NCBI GenBank assembly: GCA_002344785.1
Contig: DDUL01000032.1
Coordinates: 1 to 54,072, forward strand
DNA from: Bdellovibrionaceae bacterium UBA2339
GTDB lineage: Bacteria; Bdellovibrionota; Bdellovibrionia; Bdellovibrionales; JAMPXM01
Reading direction: 5' to 3'
Length of the DNA: 54,072 nt
Of the stretch, positions 32,295 through 41,372 are shown piece after piece. Below the pieces are notes generated by a model. That model made no database searches. It was not told the DNA's origin and saw nothing but the letters and a program-made list of their open reading frames with translations. Numbering within the stretch: the stretch's first letter is position 1; the number at the start of each line of letters is the position of its first letter. The position numbers and the translations under genes are program-made.

Positions 32295-34553
32295 TTAGCC
32301 TGTGGTCTTGGATGGCTCCGAGCTCGAGCGTCGCCTTCCATCGAGCAACAAGCGAAGCAAATTCAGATCTCCCCAAAGGCAGACAATGAAACTCAGTGCC
32401 AACAGCAGACCCAAGGTTCGCGGTGGCTGAAAGTAGCTCAAGAGGAAGACGAAGCTGAGGCAGGCCATCATCGCACCCGTCAGAATTGCAGCTTCGGATT
32501 TGAACTCCACCGCGTCCGCCAAGGCCTTTGGGCCGCGATCGCGTCCAAACAAAAATTGAATCGCATTGTCACCCGTTAGACCCACGACCACCGAGGCACA
32601 GATCGCCGTCACCATGTTGAGCGGAATCTGTGTCGCCGCCAAAATCAACAGCACGGCCGCAGGCCCCCAAAACGACGCCAAGATCAACATCGTTCCTTGT
32701 GAGAAGCGCACCCCTCGGGGCAGTCGTACAAAGATCAACCCCATCAACACTAAGGCGACCAGGCCAACGCTCACGATCAATGATTCGTAGAGTGTCGTGG
32801 CGATGGAGCGAACAAAGTCGGAGTAAGCCACCAACTCACCCACCAAGCGACACTCGCGCTGAGGACAAACTTCTCGGTCAACAAACTCGCGGAGCGCATC
32901 GATTTGGCCCACCTCCGCAGTGGCGACGTAAATGATGGCACGACCTCGTCCACTGGGTGTTTGAAATCTCCTGAGGCGTCCGCTCTCGTAAAGTTCGCGT
33001 TCGACAAAGGCGCGATCTAGTTCATCCAAACCCTGGCTCATCCAATTGGCGACGATCGACACATCATCAACTCGCACCACTCCCGGGCCCCGCGTGACTA
33101 GCTCGACTCGGCGCTGGCGTTCGGCCAGCGGCAGCGCTTCTGGGAACTCAAGATTGGTTGCGAATTCCCACCCCAGCTCACTTTGCCAACGCGCCAGCTT
33201 CTCACGGTAGGCGTGAGTGTCGGGCAACATGGACTTTGGATCTTCAAAAATTCGTAAGCTCGGCGAGGCCACGGCTGCTGCAACAAATACGGCTAACAAA
33301 CCTGCGCGCCAAATCTGGCGCATTGAGGACTTTCGCGGAAGCCACAAGAACAGATTCACCAAACTCTGCACCGAGCGCGGCATCGACTGGGCCCAATTCA
33401 GCGCCGAGGGAATCACGCGCACAAAGGCTGGAAGCAACATGAATAACGTGAACCACTCCAACAGCGCACCCAAGGCCGCCCACATTCCAAATCTCGCCAC
33501 CGAATCAATCGACGAAACACCGAGGCTGCCAAAGCCAATCATCGTCGTGAGCGAAGTGAAAAAACACGGCAGTGCAAATCGGCGAAAAGCCGCGTGACCT
33601 GCACCAGCCCCCTGAATCGGCGAGACCCGAACCGCACCCGTCAGATACAAAAAGTCTTGCAGAGCTGCGACGGCCGTCATCATGAAGAGTGAATTCGACA
33701 ACACATCCATGGGATACCCACTCCAACCAATGATCCCATAGAGCGAGCTGCCGGTGATGATCAGCGACCCTGCATAGAGGGCTCCGCCGCGCCAAGTGCC
33801 GGTGAACCAGCGACAGAAGAGCAAAACCAAAGCGAGGATCGAAGCATTCAATAGCCCGTAACGCTGAATTCCCTCCACCAAGAACGATTCGTAAATACCG
33901 CTGCCGCCGATCTCCGCTCGCAAATGCGCGGGAAGGGCCGCGTGTAAACTCGACTCCATCTCCACGCGACGCGTGGGCGCGAAGGCGCCGAATCGTGGGT
34001 CTGTGACCTCGTCATTATGACTCAATTCAAAGAGCAAAGCTTCGCGCTTGGGAAAAACCACAAGCCCCGACCAAGGCGTGGACCGAAGAGCTGTCAGCCA
34101 GGAGGAATTGGGCTCGCTGGACGGCGACTCGCAATTGAGCTTCCAAACCGAATGAAAATTGAGCCGTTCGCCTTCCCGCTTCGCCTGTCGCAAGTCAAAG
34201 GGCGAGCTCACCGCAATCAATGAGGTGTCGTCCATCACGCGCTGAGATAGCCAACGTCGAATGGAACAGAGGTCCGCCTCACTCATGGGCGCATCATCAC
34301 GAGCAACACTCACGCTGACCTGACGACCGACGCGGAAGTCCCGATCCAGATCGCGCATCTCGACGACACTTGAGAACTCAGTGGGCAAGAGTTCATGAAC
34401 GCTGATGACGGTCTTCAAACGTGGAAGCCCCGAGATCGCCACAAGCCAAAGTAGCAAGCCCACACTCAGTACCCGTCGAGGGTACTTTTGTGCCACCAAC
34501 ACCAAAAAAAGCAGGCTGCGACGCAAAGTTCGCAGCCCGATCAAACTCTTCAC
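32295..34553 (-). CDS. RND/MMPL-family exporter
   Basis: This 752-residue inner-membrane protein has the MMPL layout. Its first helix is at about residues 28-45, followed by a periplasmic domain (about 50-225). A block of five helices lies at about 230-400, then another single helix, a second periplasmic domain (about 440-570) and a final helix block. The conserved RND segment is visible twice, as GYPMDVLSNSLFMMTAVAALQDFLYL and IPLNMVTAICASVVVGLTGDNAIQFLFGRDRG. The second has an acidic residue in the GDNAIQ position used for proton relay. Family members export lipids, hopanoids or hydrophobic compounds. It is encoded 23 bases after the periplasmic protein at 34577 and is likely cotranscribed. 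The substrate is unknown. Confidence 0.88.
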   Translation of the reverse strand: MKSLIGLRTLRRSLLFLVLVAQKYPRRVLSVGLLLWLVAISGLPRLKTVISVHELLPTEFSSVVEMRDLDRDFRVGRQVSVSVARDDAPMSEADLCSIRRWLSQRVMDDTSLIAVSSPFDLRQAKREGERLNFHSVWKLNCESPSSEPNSSWLTALRSTPWSGLVVFPKREALLFELSHNDEVTDPRFGAFAPTRRVEMESSLHAALPAHLRAEIGGSGIYESFLVEGIQRYGLLNASILALVLLFCRWFTGTWRGGALYAGSLIITGSSLYGIIGWSGYPMDVLSNSLFMMTAVAALQDFLYLTGAVRVSPIQGAGAGHAAFRRFALPCFFTSLTTMIGFGSLGVSSIDSVARFGMWAALGALLEWFTLFMLLPAFVRVIPSALNWAQSMPRSVQSLVNLFLWLPRKSSMRQIWRAGLLAVFVAAAVASPSLRIFEDPKSMLPDTHAYREKLARWQSELGWEFATNLEFPEALPLAERQRRVELVTRGPGVVRVDDVSIVANWMSQGLDELDRAFVERELYESGRLRRFQTPSGRGRAIIYVATAEVGQIDALREFVDREVCPQRECRLVGELVAYSDFVRSIATTLYESLIVSVGLVALVLMGLIFVRLPRGVRFSQGTMLILASFWGPAAVLLILAATQIPLNMVTAICASVVVGLTGDNAIQFLFGRDRGPKALADAVEFKSEAAILTGAMMACLSFVFLLSYFQPPRTLGLLLALSFIVCLWGDLNLLRLLLDGRRRSSSEPSKTTG

Positions 34554-34576
34554 GGATTCATTCTCCGAGCTTCAAT

Positions 34577-36172
34577 CTACTCGACGAAGTTCGTCAGCGG
34601 CATCGCCATCAGGCTTCCGCCCCAGCTCTGCGACAGAATTCGCTGCGCACGTCCCACCTCAGAGCCCGACGACAACGATGTCATCCAAGGCTTGTAGGCG
34701 CTCAAATTCCAATCGGTCGCTCGACCGCGGAAATAGTTTCGATACTCAACAGCCTGAGCCACTTCGCGGCCGCGCGCATCGCGCTGCTTGATCTGCATGC
34801 TGGTGGAGCGCGGTCCACCTTCGAATGCGGTCGGCATCAACGACTTCATGTCCGCCGGAGGATTTCGATACAACTGCTCAAGGTGCACCGTGACGGTTTC
34901 GTTGGTCACCCGACTTCTGAGTGTCGTGGGTCCAGCGACCAAAGCTTTCCAATCATTGATTTGATTGCCAATGCCGCGACGGAAGGTTTGAAAGAAAATC
35001 GGATTCAAGGCCGAAAGCTCGCTCTCAGGCTTATCCTTGATTTCTTCCCACGCCGCCGCCGTCCAATACACCGACTCACGCACATGCCGCCAAGACAGCT
35101 GTGTCCAGTCCGCGCCATCCGCGTACAGCAGGAACAAATTGGGATAACGACGGAACTGCGCCACGCGATCTTCCATCGGCGCACCCTCAACCTGACCACC
35201 TAAAAATCCGTCAAAGCCATAGAGCTTGCCGAGTCGAACCGACAAATCAAACAGGCCCTTCACCGAATAGGCGCGGAAAGCCGTCGTGAACGCCATGCCT
35301 TGATGTGAAGCCGCCAAAAGCGCGCGACGCTCCGGCTCACCCACCAATGAATAGCGATCCAAGTTATCGGGGAAAGAACCGATTCCATAGAACACTTTGT
35401 TGTCCCAAACCACAGGGCGCGACAGATCCAAAGCGCGAACGCGATCGCTTGCTTTAACCATCGCCGGATAAACTCGCTGCACGGCCCACTGCTGCAAGTC
35501 CTCAGCTTCCTTAAACTGCGTCACGCCATCATAGGGCTGAGTCATGTAGGCAAACAGTGCTTCCGCTTGGCGCGTGGGAATGTAGATGCGCATGTTCGAA
35601 GCCATGTCCTGCACCGTCGTCAACAGCATCGAGTGCACAACGCGCGCCTTTTCGGCAAGCGGACGGAAGCGATACACAAAGCCACGCCACTCGCGAAGTG
35701 GAATGATCTGCGAAGCGACCAACTTCAAGTCCGCCGGATAAGTGTCGAACTCAGCTTCAAGCTTGGCGAGCAAGGGATCGATCTCGCTGGCTTGGGTGAC
35801 TTGCAAAAAACGCTCACGGAAGTTTTTAAACTGCGGCGAAAGCGAGCCTTCAAAGTCATAACCATTGGAAGCGATTCGGCGCTCGCCTTTGCGCGCTTTC
35901 TTCATGAGATCCTGAAACTGCGCCTCTGACATGAAGGGATAAGCACTTGCCGGCAGGCCTGTTCCGCCTTCCAGAGTCGTCGCGAATTTCGGCGCCGCGG
36001 GCGGAGCCTTCGACATTGCTTTGGGAGCGGCCGCCGCAGAAGTCGCGAACGCGCTGAGACTTGCCGCCAACAAACAGCTCACCACCCATCGTTGTTGAGC
36101 TCGGGCGAAGTTGCGACTCTCGCGCCCTTGAATGAGGTTCAGTTTTCGCGATCCACTCGAAATTTCGAACAT
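34577..36172 (-). CDS. Exported protein of unknown function, partner of RND exporter
   Basis: This 531-residue protein uses ATG 36172, with AAGGGAG five bases upstream. The signal sequence lies at about residues 28-50 (WVVSCLLAASLSAFATSAAAAP) after a basic N-terminus. The mature protein is soluble and mostly helical, with many aromatic and Arg residues and no Cys pattern. No known domain is recognised. It is the first gene of an operon with the RND/MMPL exporter, which begins 23 bases downstream. It may therefore deliver substrate to, or accept it from, that pump in the periplasm. That link is inferred from position only. Confidence 0.78.
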   Translation of the reverse strand: MFEISSGSRKLNLIQGRESRNFARAQQRWVVSCLLAASLSAFATSAAAAPKAMSKAPPAAPKFATTLEGGTGLPASAYPFMSEAQFQDLMKKARKGERRIASNGYDFEGSLSPQFKNFRERFLQVTQASEIDPLLAKLEAEFDTYPADLKLVASQIIPLREWRGFVYRFRPLAEKARVVHSMLLTTVQDMASNMRIYIPTRQAEALFAYMTQPYDGVTQFKEAEDLQQWAVQRVYPAMVKASDRVRALDLSRPVVWDNKVFYGIGSFPDNLDRYSLVGEPERRALLAASHQGMAFTTAFRAYSVKGLFDLSVRLGKLYGFDGFLGGQVEGAPMEDRVAQFRRYPNLFLLYADGADWTQLSWRHVRESVYWTAAAWEEIKDKPESELSALNPIFFQTFRRGIGNQINDWKALVAGPTTLRSRVTNETVTVHLEQLYRNPPADMKSLMPTAFEGGPRSTSMQIKQRDARGREVAQAVEYRNYFRGRATDWNLSAYKPWMTSLSSGSEVGRAQRILSQSWGGSLMAMPLTNFVE

Positions 36173-36420
36173 GCCATCTCCCTTTGCGGTGAATTCAAAA
36201 GCTCACCGCGAATTTCGCCACCGAAATGCAGGAAAAAATTTTGCCAAGCTTGCCTACGCAGTTTGGCCAACCCGATCCCAAAATCATGCCATCACGATCT
36301 CGCAGTCGTTCGCCTAAGAGCGTGACAAGACTTCACCTCAACGCCAAGCCCGTCGCCGCCGCTATCGCCTCGCATCATGAGCGCATGACGCCATCTCCGC
36401 AAAATTGAAGACTGAGCCCC

Positions 36421-37650
36421 ATGGCGACGGACCTCGACCACAATTCATCCACAATTTTGCAGTCGGCACACAGCATGGCCTTGGTCCATGCGCCCCAATA
36501 CACACCCACAATCACACCCGCCACCACACCCACCACCACACCCAGGCCCCCAGAGAGCGCCTCATCCCGCTCTTCATCACAAACGCAGCCGACAAAATTC
36601 CTGCCGCCATTCCTGCAACGTTTACTGGCGCGTCCAGCCTACGCCGGCCGAGTTCCCTCGGCCCAAGAAGTGCTGAGCCATTATGTGATACAACTTCGCA
36701 TCGATCGCGATCCCCGCCTTTGGCTTGGCGCCATGAACCTCGGGGTGAATTTGTTCTTTGTTTCGATCGCCATTGGCTTTTTCTTGTTTCACTTCACTTG
36801 GCCGGCGTTTTTCGCGGGACTTGCACTTTGCTCGCTCGCCATGAATTGGCACGGCACGCTTTACTATCATCGGTTGGGATCTCATCGCGCTTTTCGCGCG
36901 CGTTTTCCTTGGGCCCTCGCCCTACTTCGTCACCTCGCTCCGCGCACCGTACCCGAAGAAGTCTATGTGCTCTCTCATCAAGTGCATCATGCCTACTCTG
37001 ACACCTTACTTGATCCTTATGCGCCTCGCTTGGGTTGGTTGGCCTGCATGCTCGCCGACGCCAATCACCAACGCGTTTCACCGGATCTGTCGCGCGAAGA
37101 CTATGCTCGAGCTTGCCACATCCTCGCGCCCCTGGCGCATTCGCGCTGGGGACTTCGACTCAATGACTACGAAACTTATCAGCGCTGGGGCAGCCTGGTG
37201 CATCCGCGCGACACCTTCATCGACTTTGCCATCAATTGGACGCTTTGGTTTTCATTGGCGTACGCACTGGGCGGCCTCGCGGGAGTGGGAGCGCTCGCTT
37301 GGGGCGTGAGTTTGTGGCTCTTTAGCGTTCGTCACTTCAATTACAAATCCCACGGCTCAGGTCGCGACCAGCGCCGCGCGGATCGTGAAGTTTCATCTCC
37401 GGATCTCTCGCTGAATCTGAAACTGGCGGGATGGCTCGCGGGCGAGTGGCACTCCAATCATCACCTCGTGCCTCGGTCCGCACGCTATGATTTCCGTCGC
37501 GGCGAATTGGATCTCTCTTGGCTGATTCTTCGTGGACTGATCGCCCTCGGACTGTTCACTGACGCGATTGACGGTCGCCCCACGCCCGCACAACTTCGAC
37601 ACGCACAGCAAGATCTGGAAGCGACCCTCACAGCAAAGGTGCCCCTATGA
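36421..37650 (+). CDS. Membrane fatty-acid desaturase
   Basis: This 409-residue di-iron membrane enzyme inserts a double bond into acyl chains. The histidine boxes are complete: YYHRLGSHRAF (about residue 150), SHQVHHAYSD (about 185) and EWHSNHHLVP (about 342). Four helices flank them (MNLGVNLFFVSIAIGFFLF and WPAFFAGLALCSLAM first). This order and spacing match the delta-9 acyl-lipid/acyl-CoA type. The first 60 residues are a low-complexity extension with the TPxx repeat encoded by a 12-bp minisatellite. ATG 36421 has no good ribosome binding site, so a later start such as ATG 36475 is possible. It overlaps the Rieske oxygenase by four bases (37647-37650), which implies a shared lipid substrate or a sequential reaction. 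Confidence 0.93.
   Translation: MATDLDHNSSTILQSAHSMALVHAPQYTPTITPATTPTTTPRPPESASSRSSSQTQPTKFLPPFLQRLLARPAYAGRVPSAQEVLSHYVIQLRIDRDPRLWLGAMNLGVNLFFVSIAIGFFLFHFTWPAFFAGLALCSLAMNWHGTLYYHRLGSHRAFRARFPWALALLRHLAPRTVPEEVYVLSHQVHHAYSDTLLDPYAPRLGWLACMLADANHQRVSPDLSREDYARACHILAPLAHSRWGLRLNDYETYQRWGSLVHPRDTFIDFAINWTLWFSLAYALGGLAGVGALAWGVSLWLFSVRHFNYKSHGSGRDQRRADREVSSPDLSLNLKLAGWLAGEWHSNHHLVPRSARYDFRRGELDLSWLILRGLIALGLFTDAIDGRPTPAQLRHAQQDLEATLTAKVPL
36502..36549 (+). repeat. 12-bp minisatellite, four copies, in the desaturase gene
   Basis: Four units of the form ACACCCxxxxxC run head to tail (ACACCCACAATC, ACACCCGCCACC, ACACCCACCACC, ACACCCAGGCCC). In frame they encode the four-residue T-P-x-x repeat at about residues 28-43 of the N-terminal extension. 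Confidence 0.85.
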
Positions 37651-38738
37651 GCCAGATGCCACTTCTTCCGGAAAGCTGGCTCTTTCTTGGCCGCTCCAAG
37701 GATTTGAGTTCGAAGCCGAGTCTTCGCGAGATCGCCGGTAAAAAGTTTCTCGCGTTTCGCGACGAGCAGGGCGCACTGTATGTCACGAGCGCCCATTGTC
37801 CGCATATGGGCGCCGGACTTGTTTCTGGCGAAGTGATCAGCGCAAACGGCTCACGCGATTCACGCACGAAGCTTGTGTGTCCTTTTCACAAATGGGAGTT
37901 CGACGCTCAACACGGCGGCTGCACACATATACCCTACGCTCAGGATCGAACCCCGCCGGCCTGGGCCAAGCTCACCCGCTACCCAGTCACGGAACGAAAT
38001 GGCTTAGCGTTTTTCTTCAACGGCGCCCGTGCGCAATTTCCACTGCCGTTTTTCAACGACGAAAACCCCGATGACTTCATCCACCTTCGCGAAACACTCG
38101 TTCAGCAGGATGCGCCTTGGTATCTGGTGCCAGCCAACGCCTTCGACATGGCTCACTTTGCCAACGTGCATGGGCGCACACCCTACTCTCGGCCGCACTT
38201 TGAACAGCATGATCGACACGCCCGCGTGATCATCGATTACAAAATCACCGGAAACACCTGGGCGGATCGAGTCATCCGTCGCTTAAAAGGCGATCGCGCA
38301 CAACTCGACTTCACAGTGTGGGGCGGGAACTTCTGCTTGGCGGTCTCAAGCTTTGGTGAGCCGGGGCCGCAACAAGTGAAGAATCGCATGCTGATCACTC
38401 TGGAGCCTGTGAATGAACGCACCTCGCTGACGCGGATCTTTGTCCATTCACCGCGCCCTCGTTGGGGGGCCTCACGTCTGGCCGAGGCCTGCCGCATGGA
38501 AGTGCGTCGGTTTCTCTCCCAACAATTCTTTCTCGCGGAAGCGAAGGAGACTTCAAACTTTCACTTTTCTCCGCGACGAATGATCGACGAGGATTGGCCC
38601 AATCGCCCTTACCTCTTGTGGCTGCAAAACCTCTACGCTCATGGCGCCGAGACCTTGGTCAGCACAGCTGAGCAGCCTCGGCCCTTACCGGCGCAAGTCA
38701 GCATTATGTTGCGCGAACAGCCACCTACGCTTTTGTGA
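37647..38738 (+). CDS. Rieske non-haem iron oxygenase (KshA/DAF-36-like)
   Basis: This 363-residue oxygenase has a [2Fe-2S] Rieske domain, with CPHMGAG (about residue 51) and CPFHKWEFD (about 79) as the C-x-H and C-x2-H pairs. A catalytic domain follows, whose mononuclear iron site is NAFDMAHFANVHGR (about 162-175, two His and an Asp). The layout resembles single-component oxygenases of sterol and lipid metabolism (KshA, cholesterol 7-desaturase) more than ring-hydroxylating dioxygenases. No ferredoxin or reductase gene is adjacent. It is coupled to the desaturase by an ATGA overlap. The enzyme class is secure; the substrate, perhaps a membrane lipid, is inferred. Confidence 0.9.
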   Translation: MSQMPLLPESWLFLGRSKDLSSKPSLREIAGKKFLAFRDEQGALYVTSAHCPHMGAGLVSGEVISANGSRDSRTKLVCPFHKWEFDAQHGGCTHIPYAQDRTPPAWAKLTRYPVTERNGLAFFFNGARAQFPLPFFNDENPDDFIHLRETLVQQDAPWYLVPANAFDMAHFANVHGRTPYSRPHFEQHDRHARVIIDYKITGNTWADRVIRRLKGDRAQLDFTVWGGNFCLAVSSFGEPGPQQVKNRMLITLEPVNERTSLTRIFVHSPRPRWGASRLAEACRMEVRRFLSQQFFLAEAKETSNFHFSPRRMIDEDWPNRPYLLWLQNLYAHGAETLVSTAEQPRPLPAQVSIMLREQPPTLL

Positions 38739-38823
38739 ACTGTCGCGACCTCGACGAAATTCACCTCGACAGGCACGCCGCATTCTCCGCAGACTTAGCA
38801 TCCAGATGTGGAGGTCCATCTTT

Positions 38824-39429
38824 ATGAACGCATTCGTTTCCAAATCCGTTTTTTCTCTGGCTCTGTCTTTAATGCTCGCGACACCCGCGTTAGCGTCGGT
38901 CAAGTACAGTCTCGATCAGACTCACCTGAACGTGGGTTTCAAGATTCAACACTTGGTGGTGTCATCTGTGAAAGGGCGCTTCAACAAAGCTGAAGGCACT
39001 TTCACTTTCGACGAAAAGGCCGGCAAGGTGAAGGGCCTGGATGTCACGATTGACACGGCCTCGATTGATACGAACAACAAAGATCGCGACGACCACCTTC
39101 GCAATCAGGACTTCTTCGATGTGACGAAGCCCGCGAATAAGACGATCAAGTTTGTCGCCAAAGAATTCGCGGCAAAGCCTGGGCAAGAAGTCACCGTCAA
39201 TGGCGATTTGACCATCAAAGGCGTCAAGAAGCCCGTGACTTTGAAAGGTAAGTTCATCGGTAAAACCAAGAACCCCTTTAACCAAAAGGATAAAGTTGGT
39301 TTTGAGCTTTCCGGCAAGATCAACCGCAAAGACTTCGGACTGACTTGGAACAAAGTTTTGGAAGCTGGCGGCGTTGCCGTAGGCGAAGAAGTTGAGATTT
39401 TGATCGACGGCGAAGCCGACTCGATCTGA
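38824..39429 (+). CDS. YceI-family periplasmic lipid-binding protein
   Basis: This is a 201-residue exported lipocalin-like protein. ATG 38824 has GGAGG nine bases upstream, while the frame's earlier starts do not. Residues 1-25 are a signal peptide ending TPALA. The mature protein shows the YceI pattern: YSLDQTHLNVGFKIQHLVVSSVKGRFNK, then TIDTASIDTNNKDRDDHLRNQDFFDVTKPANKTIKF. The later GDLTIKGVKKPVTLKGKF and INRKDFGLTWN also fit. Family proteins bind polyisoprenoid chains in a beta-barrel pocket. It follows the Rieske gene by 86 bases and has its own terminator, so it may be cotranscribed with the desaturase pair or stand alone. Confidence 0.93.
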   Translation: MNAFVSKSVFSLALSLMLATPALASVKYSLDQTHLNVGFKIQHLVVSSVKGRFNKAEGTFTFDEKAGKVKGLDVTIDTASIDTNNKDRDDHLRNQDFFDVTKPANKTIKFVAKEFAAKPGQEVTVNGDLTIKGVKKPVTLKGKFIGKTKNPFNQKDKVGFELSGKINRKDFGLTWNKVLEAGGVAVGEEVEILIDGEADSI

Positions 39430-39464
39430 GCATCGCCTGAGTCTTAAGAAGTCGTTGAGACACT

Positions 39465-39498
39465 GAGCCAAGGTTCAAACCTTGGCTCTTTCATTTTC
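39465..39498 (+). terminator. Rho-independent terminator of the YceI gene
   Basis: GAGCCAAGGT pairs perfectly with ACCTTGGCTC around a four-base loop and is followed by TTTCATTTTC. It lies 36 bases after the stop codon. Confidence 0.9.
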
Positions 39499-39640
39499 GT
39501 CCTCGCATTAAATCCCAGCAAGACCTTGCCAAGGCCCACAAGCCTCACCAAATTGACACTCTCAAGCGTGAGGCGCAGAAGAAGCCAAGACGTTGGGCCC
39601 TCACGCCTCTGACACTCTTCATCACGGTCAAGGAGCGCCT

Positions 39641-40477
39641 ATGTCGAAGACAGACTCAACCGCCCCAACTCCCCAATCAACATCACCAGCATCAACAGCC
39701 ACGCCCCGCGAATTCGCTCTCGTCACTGGAGCATCCAGCGGCATTGGCCTCGAACTCGCTCGAAAGTTCGCGCAAGACGGAATTCACCTCGTGCTGGTGG
39801 CGCGCACAACGCACAAGCTTCAAGAGCTGGCGCGCGAGCTTGAATCCACGCATCGTATTCAATGCGTGGTGATCGCGATTGATCTTTCCGAGCCCGATGC
39901 GCCTCAAAACATTTTCAACGAGTGTCGAAACTTGGGTCTGCAAGTGAACTATCTAGTGAACAATGCGGGCTTTGGATCTTATGGTCCTTTCTTAGATACC
40001 GAGTGGGGCGTCACACAGCGCATGATGCAAGTGAACATGCGTGCGCTCACCGAACTCACCTATCTCTTCGGTCGCCCCATGCGCGAGCGAGGCCGAGGCC
40101 ACATTCTCAACGTCGCATCAACCGCCGCCTTCCAACCCGGACCCTTGATGTCCGTCTACTACGCCTCAAAAGCCTATGTGCTGTCGTTTTCAGAAGCTCT
40201 CGCCGAAGAACTTCAAGACTCAGGCGTACTCGTGACCGCACTTTGCCCGGGGCCAACGGCCTCCAACTTTCAATCCACAGCCAAAATGGAGAAGGTGAAG
40301 CTATTTGAAATGATGCGACCACCTAGCTCGAAGCAAGTGGCGGATTATGGCTACAAAGCCATGATGCAAGGTCAGCGCGTCGCCATTGAAGGCGTGATGA
40401 ACTTTATGATCACGCAAAGTGTGCGCGTCACACCTCGGCGCTGGGTCACGAAGATTGTGAAGTCACTGCAGAGTTAA
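39641..40477 (+). CDS. Short-chain dehydrogenase/reductase
   Basis: This 278-residue classical SDR uses ATG 39641 with AAGGAG about five bases upstream. The Rossmann motif TGASSGIG lies at about residue 29, NNAG in LVNNAGFGSYGPF at about 108, and catalytic Ser and Y-x3-K lie in SVYYASKAYVLS (about 170). The C-terminal CPGPTASNF is typical of the DltE/YqjQ-like SDRs that act on acyl or keto substrates. Two Arg residues follow the first strand (VARTTHKL), which indicates NADPH. The first 20 residues are a Ser/Thr/Pro-rich extension. It stands alone after the YceI terminator and its stop overlaps that of the convergent L,D-transpeptidase gene. The substrate is unknown. Confidence 0.9.
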   Translation: MSKTDSTAPTPQSTSPASTATPREFALVTGASSGIGLELARKFAQDGIHLVLVARTTHKLQELARELESTHRIQCVVIAIDLSEPDAPQNIFNECRNLGLQVNYLVNNAGFGSYGPFLDTEWGVTQRMMQVNMRALTELTYLFGRPMRERGRGHILNVASTAAFQPGPLMSVYYASKAYVLSFSEALAEELQDSGVLVTALCPGPTASNFQSTAKMEKVKLFEMMRPPSSKQVADYGYKAMMQGQRVAIEGVMNFMITQSVRVTPRRWVTKIVKSLQS

Positions 40478-41238
40478 GTTTTATCTCGGCAAGAGCTGGC
40501 ATTGCAAAGTGACGCGGCCCCACCTCCAGCTGTGTGGGGCGAGTCATAAACAGGCTTAAGTTTTCGCCAAAACTCGAAGTGCGGCCAACGCCAATGACGC
40601 CAAAGTTCAAGACTCTCCATACGAAAAGGAAATATGTGCACCGGCACACCGCGAGGATTAGCCGTGAGAGCAGCTTGTACCAAGGTGTAGATCTCTTCGA
40701 TGCCAGCATCCGTCATGGCCAAGCAGCCTAGGGACACGCAGTTGCCGTGAATCATGATGTCACCACCTGTGCGACGCAATTGACGATCCTGTGGATTCGG
40801 ATAGCCGATGTTCATCGAGAGGTGAAAAACACTATAGGGATTGAGGCTTCGACGCGTGATCGCGTACAGACCCTCGGGCACTTGTTGGTCACCTTGCCTT
40901 TGTTTGGGTCCAAGCCCACCCGACATCGCACAGATCGGATACTGTCGAAAAATCTCAAAGCGATCGCCGCGCTTCAACCAAAGCTCCAAAATGCGCTCGC
41001 GTTTAAAAGCGCGAATGTAGACCGGCGCACCCCAAGTCCATCCCCCGGCCTTCAGCTCAGCTTCAAGCCGCGGCGTCTGTGTCGCCACCACCCGTCGTGA
41101 TCGCTCCGAGGTCACCACCGCCAACTTTTCCTCCGCCGCCGCCTCGCCGCCCCCAAAAACGCATCCCAAAACGCACCCCAAAACAGAGCCGATCACCTCG
41201 CCGACAACCCAGTTTCTAAGCTGCTTTCCCCAACGCAC
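40474..41238 (-). CDS. L,D-transpeptidase (YkuD domain), exported
   Basis: This enzyme has 254 residues from GTG 41238, chosen because GGAGG lies five bases upstream; the frame stays open to 41310. The N-terminus has a hydrophobic stretch VIGSVLGCVLGCVFGGG, either a signal sequence or a lipobox (V-L-G-C, present twice). The catalytic motif HGNCVSLGCLAMTD (about residues 161-174) holds the active-site Cys and conserved His. SVFHLSMNIGYPNPQD precedes it, as in the YafK-like branch. Family members crosslink peptidoglycan, attach lipoproteins to it, or cleave such bonds. It is convergent with the SDR gene and divergent from the two-component system. Confidence 0.9.
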   Translation of the reverse strand: MRWGKQLRNWVVGEVIGSVLGCVLGCVFGGGEAAAEEKLAVVTSERSRRVVATQTPRLEAELKAGGWTWGAPVYIRAFKRERILELWLKRGDRFEIFRQYPICAMSGGLGPKQRQGDQQVPEGLYAITRRSLNPYSVFHLSMNIGYPNPQDRQLRRTGGDIMIHGNCVSLGCLAMTDAGIEEIYTLVQAALTANPRGVPVHIFPFRMESLELWRHWRWPHFEFWRKLKPVYDSPHTAGGGAASLCNASSCRDKT

Positions 41239-41372
41239 ACTCACCTCCGTGGTGAGCTTGATTGTGGCGTTTGGCGCCCGGCTCTCTCTAGGCAGACTGA
41301 TGTAAAACAACTGGTCAGTGCTTTTACATAGTCGTTACAATCTTCAGGGCGAAGAGGCCTTAACCTGAACCC

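Noticed and set aside
32286..32314. AGACCA...TGGTCT hairpin between two convergent genes as a terminator
   Set aside because: Only six pairs, an 11-base loop and no T-run on either strand.
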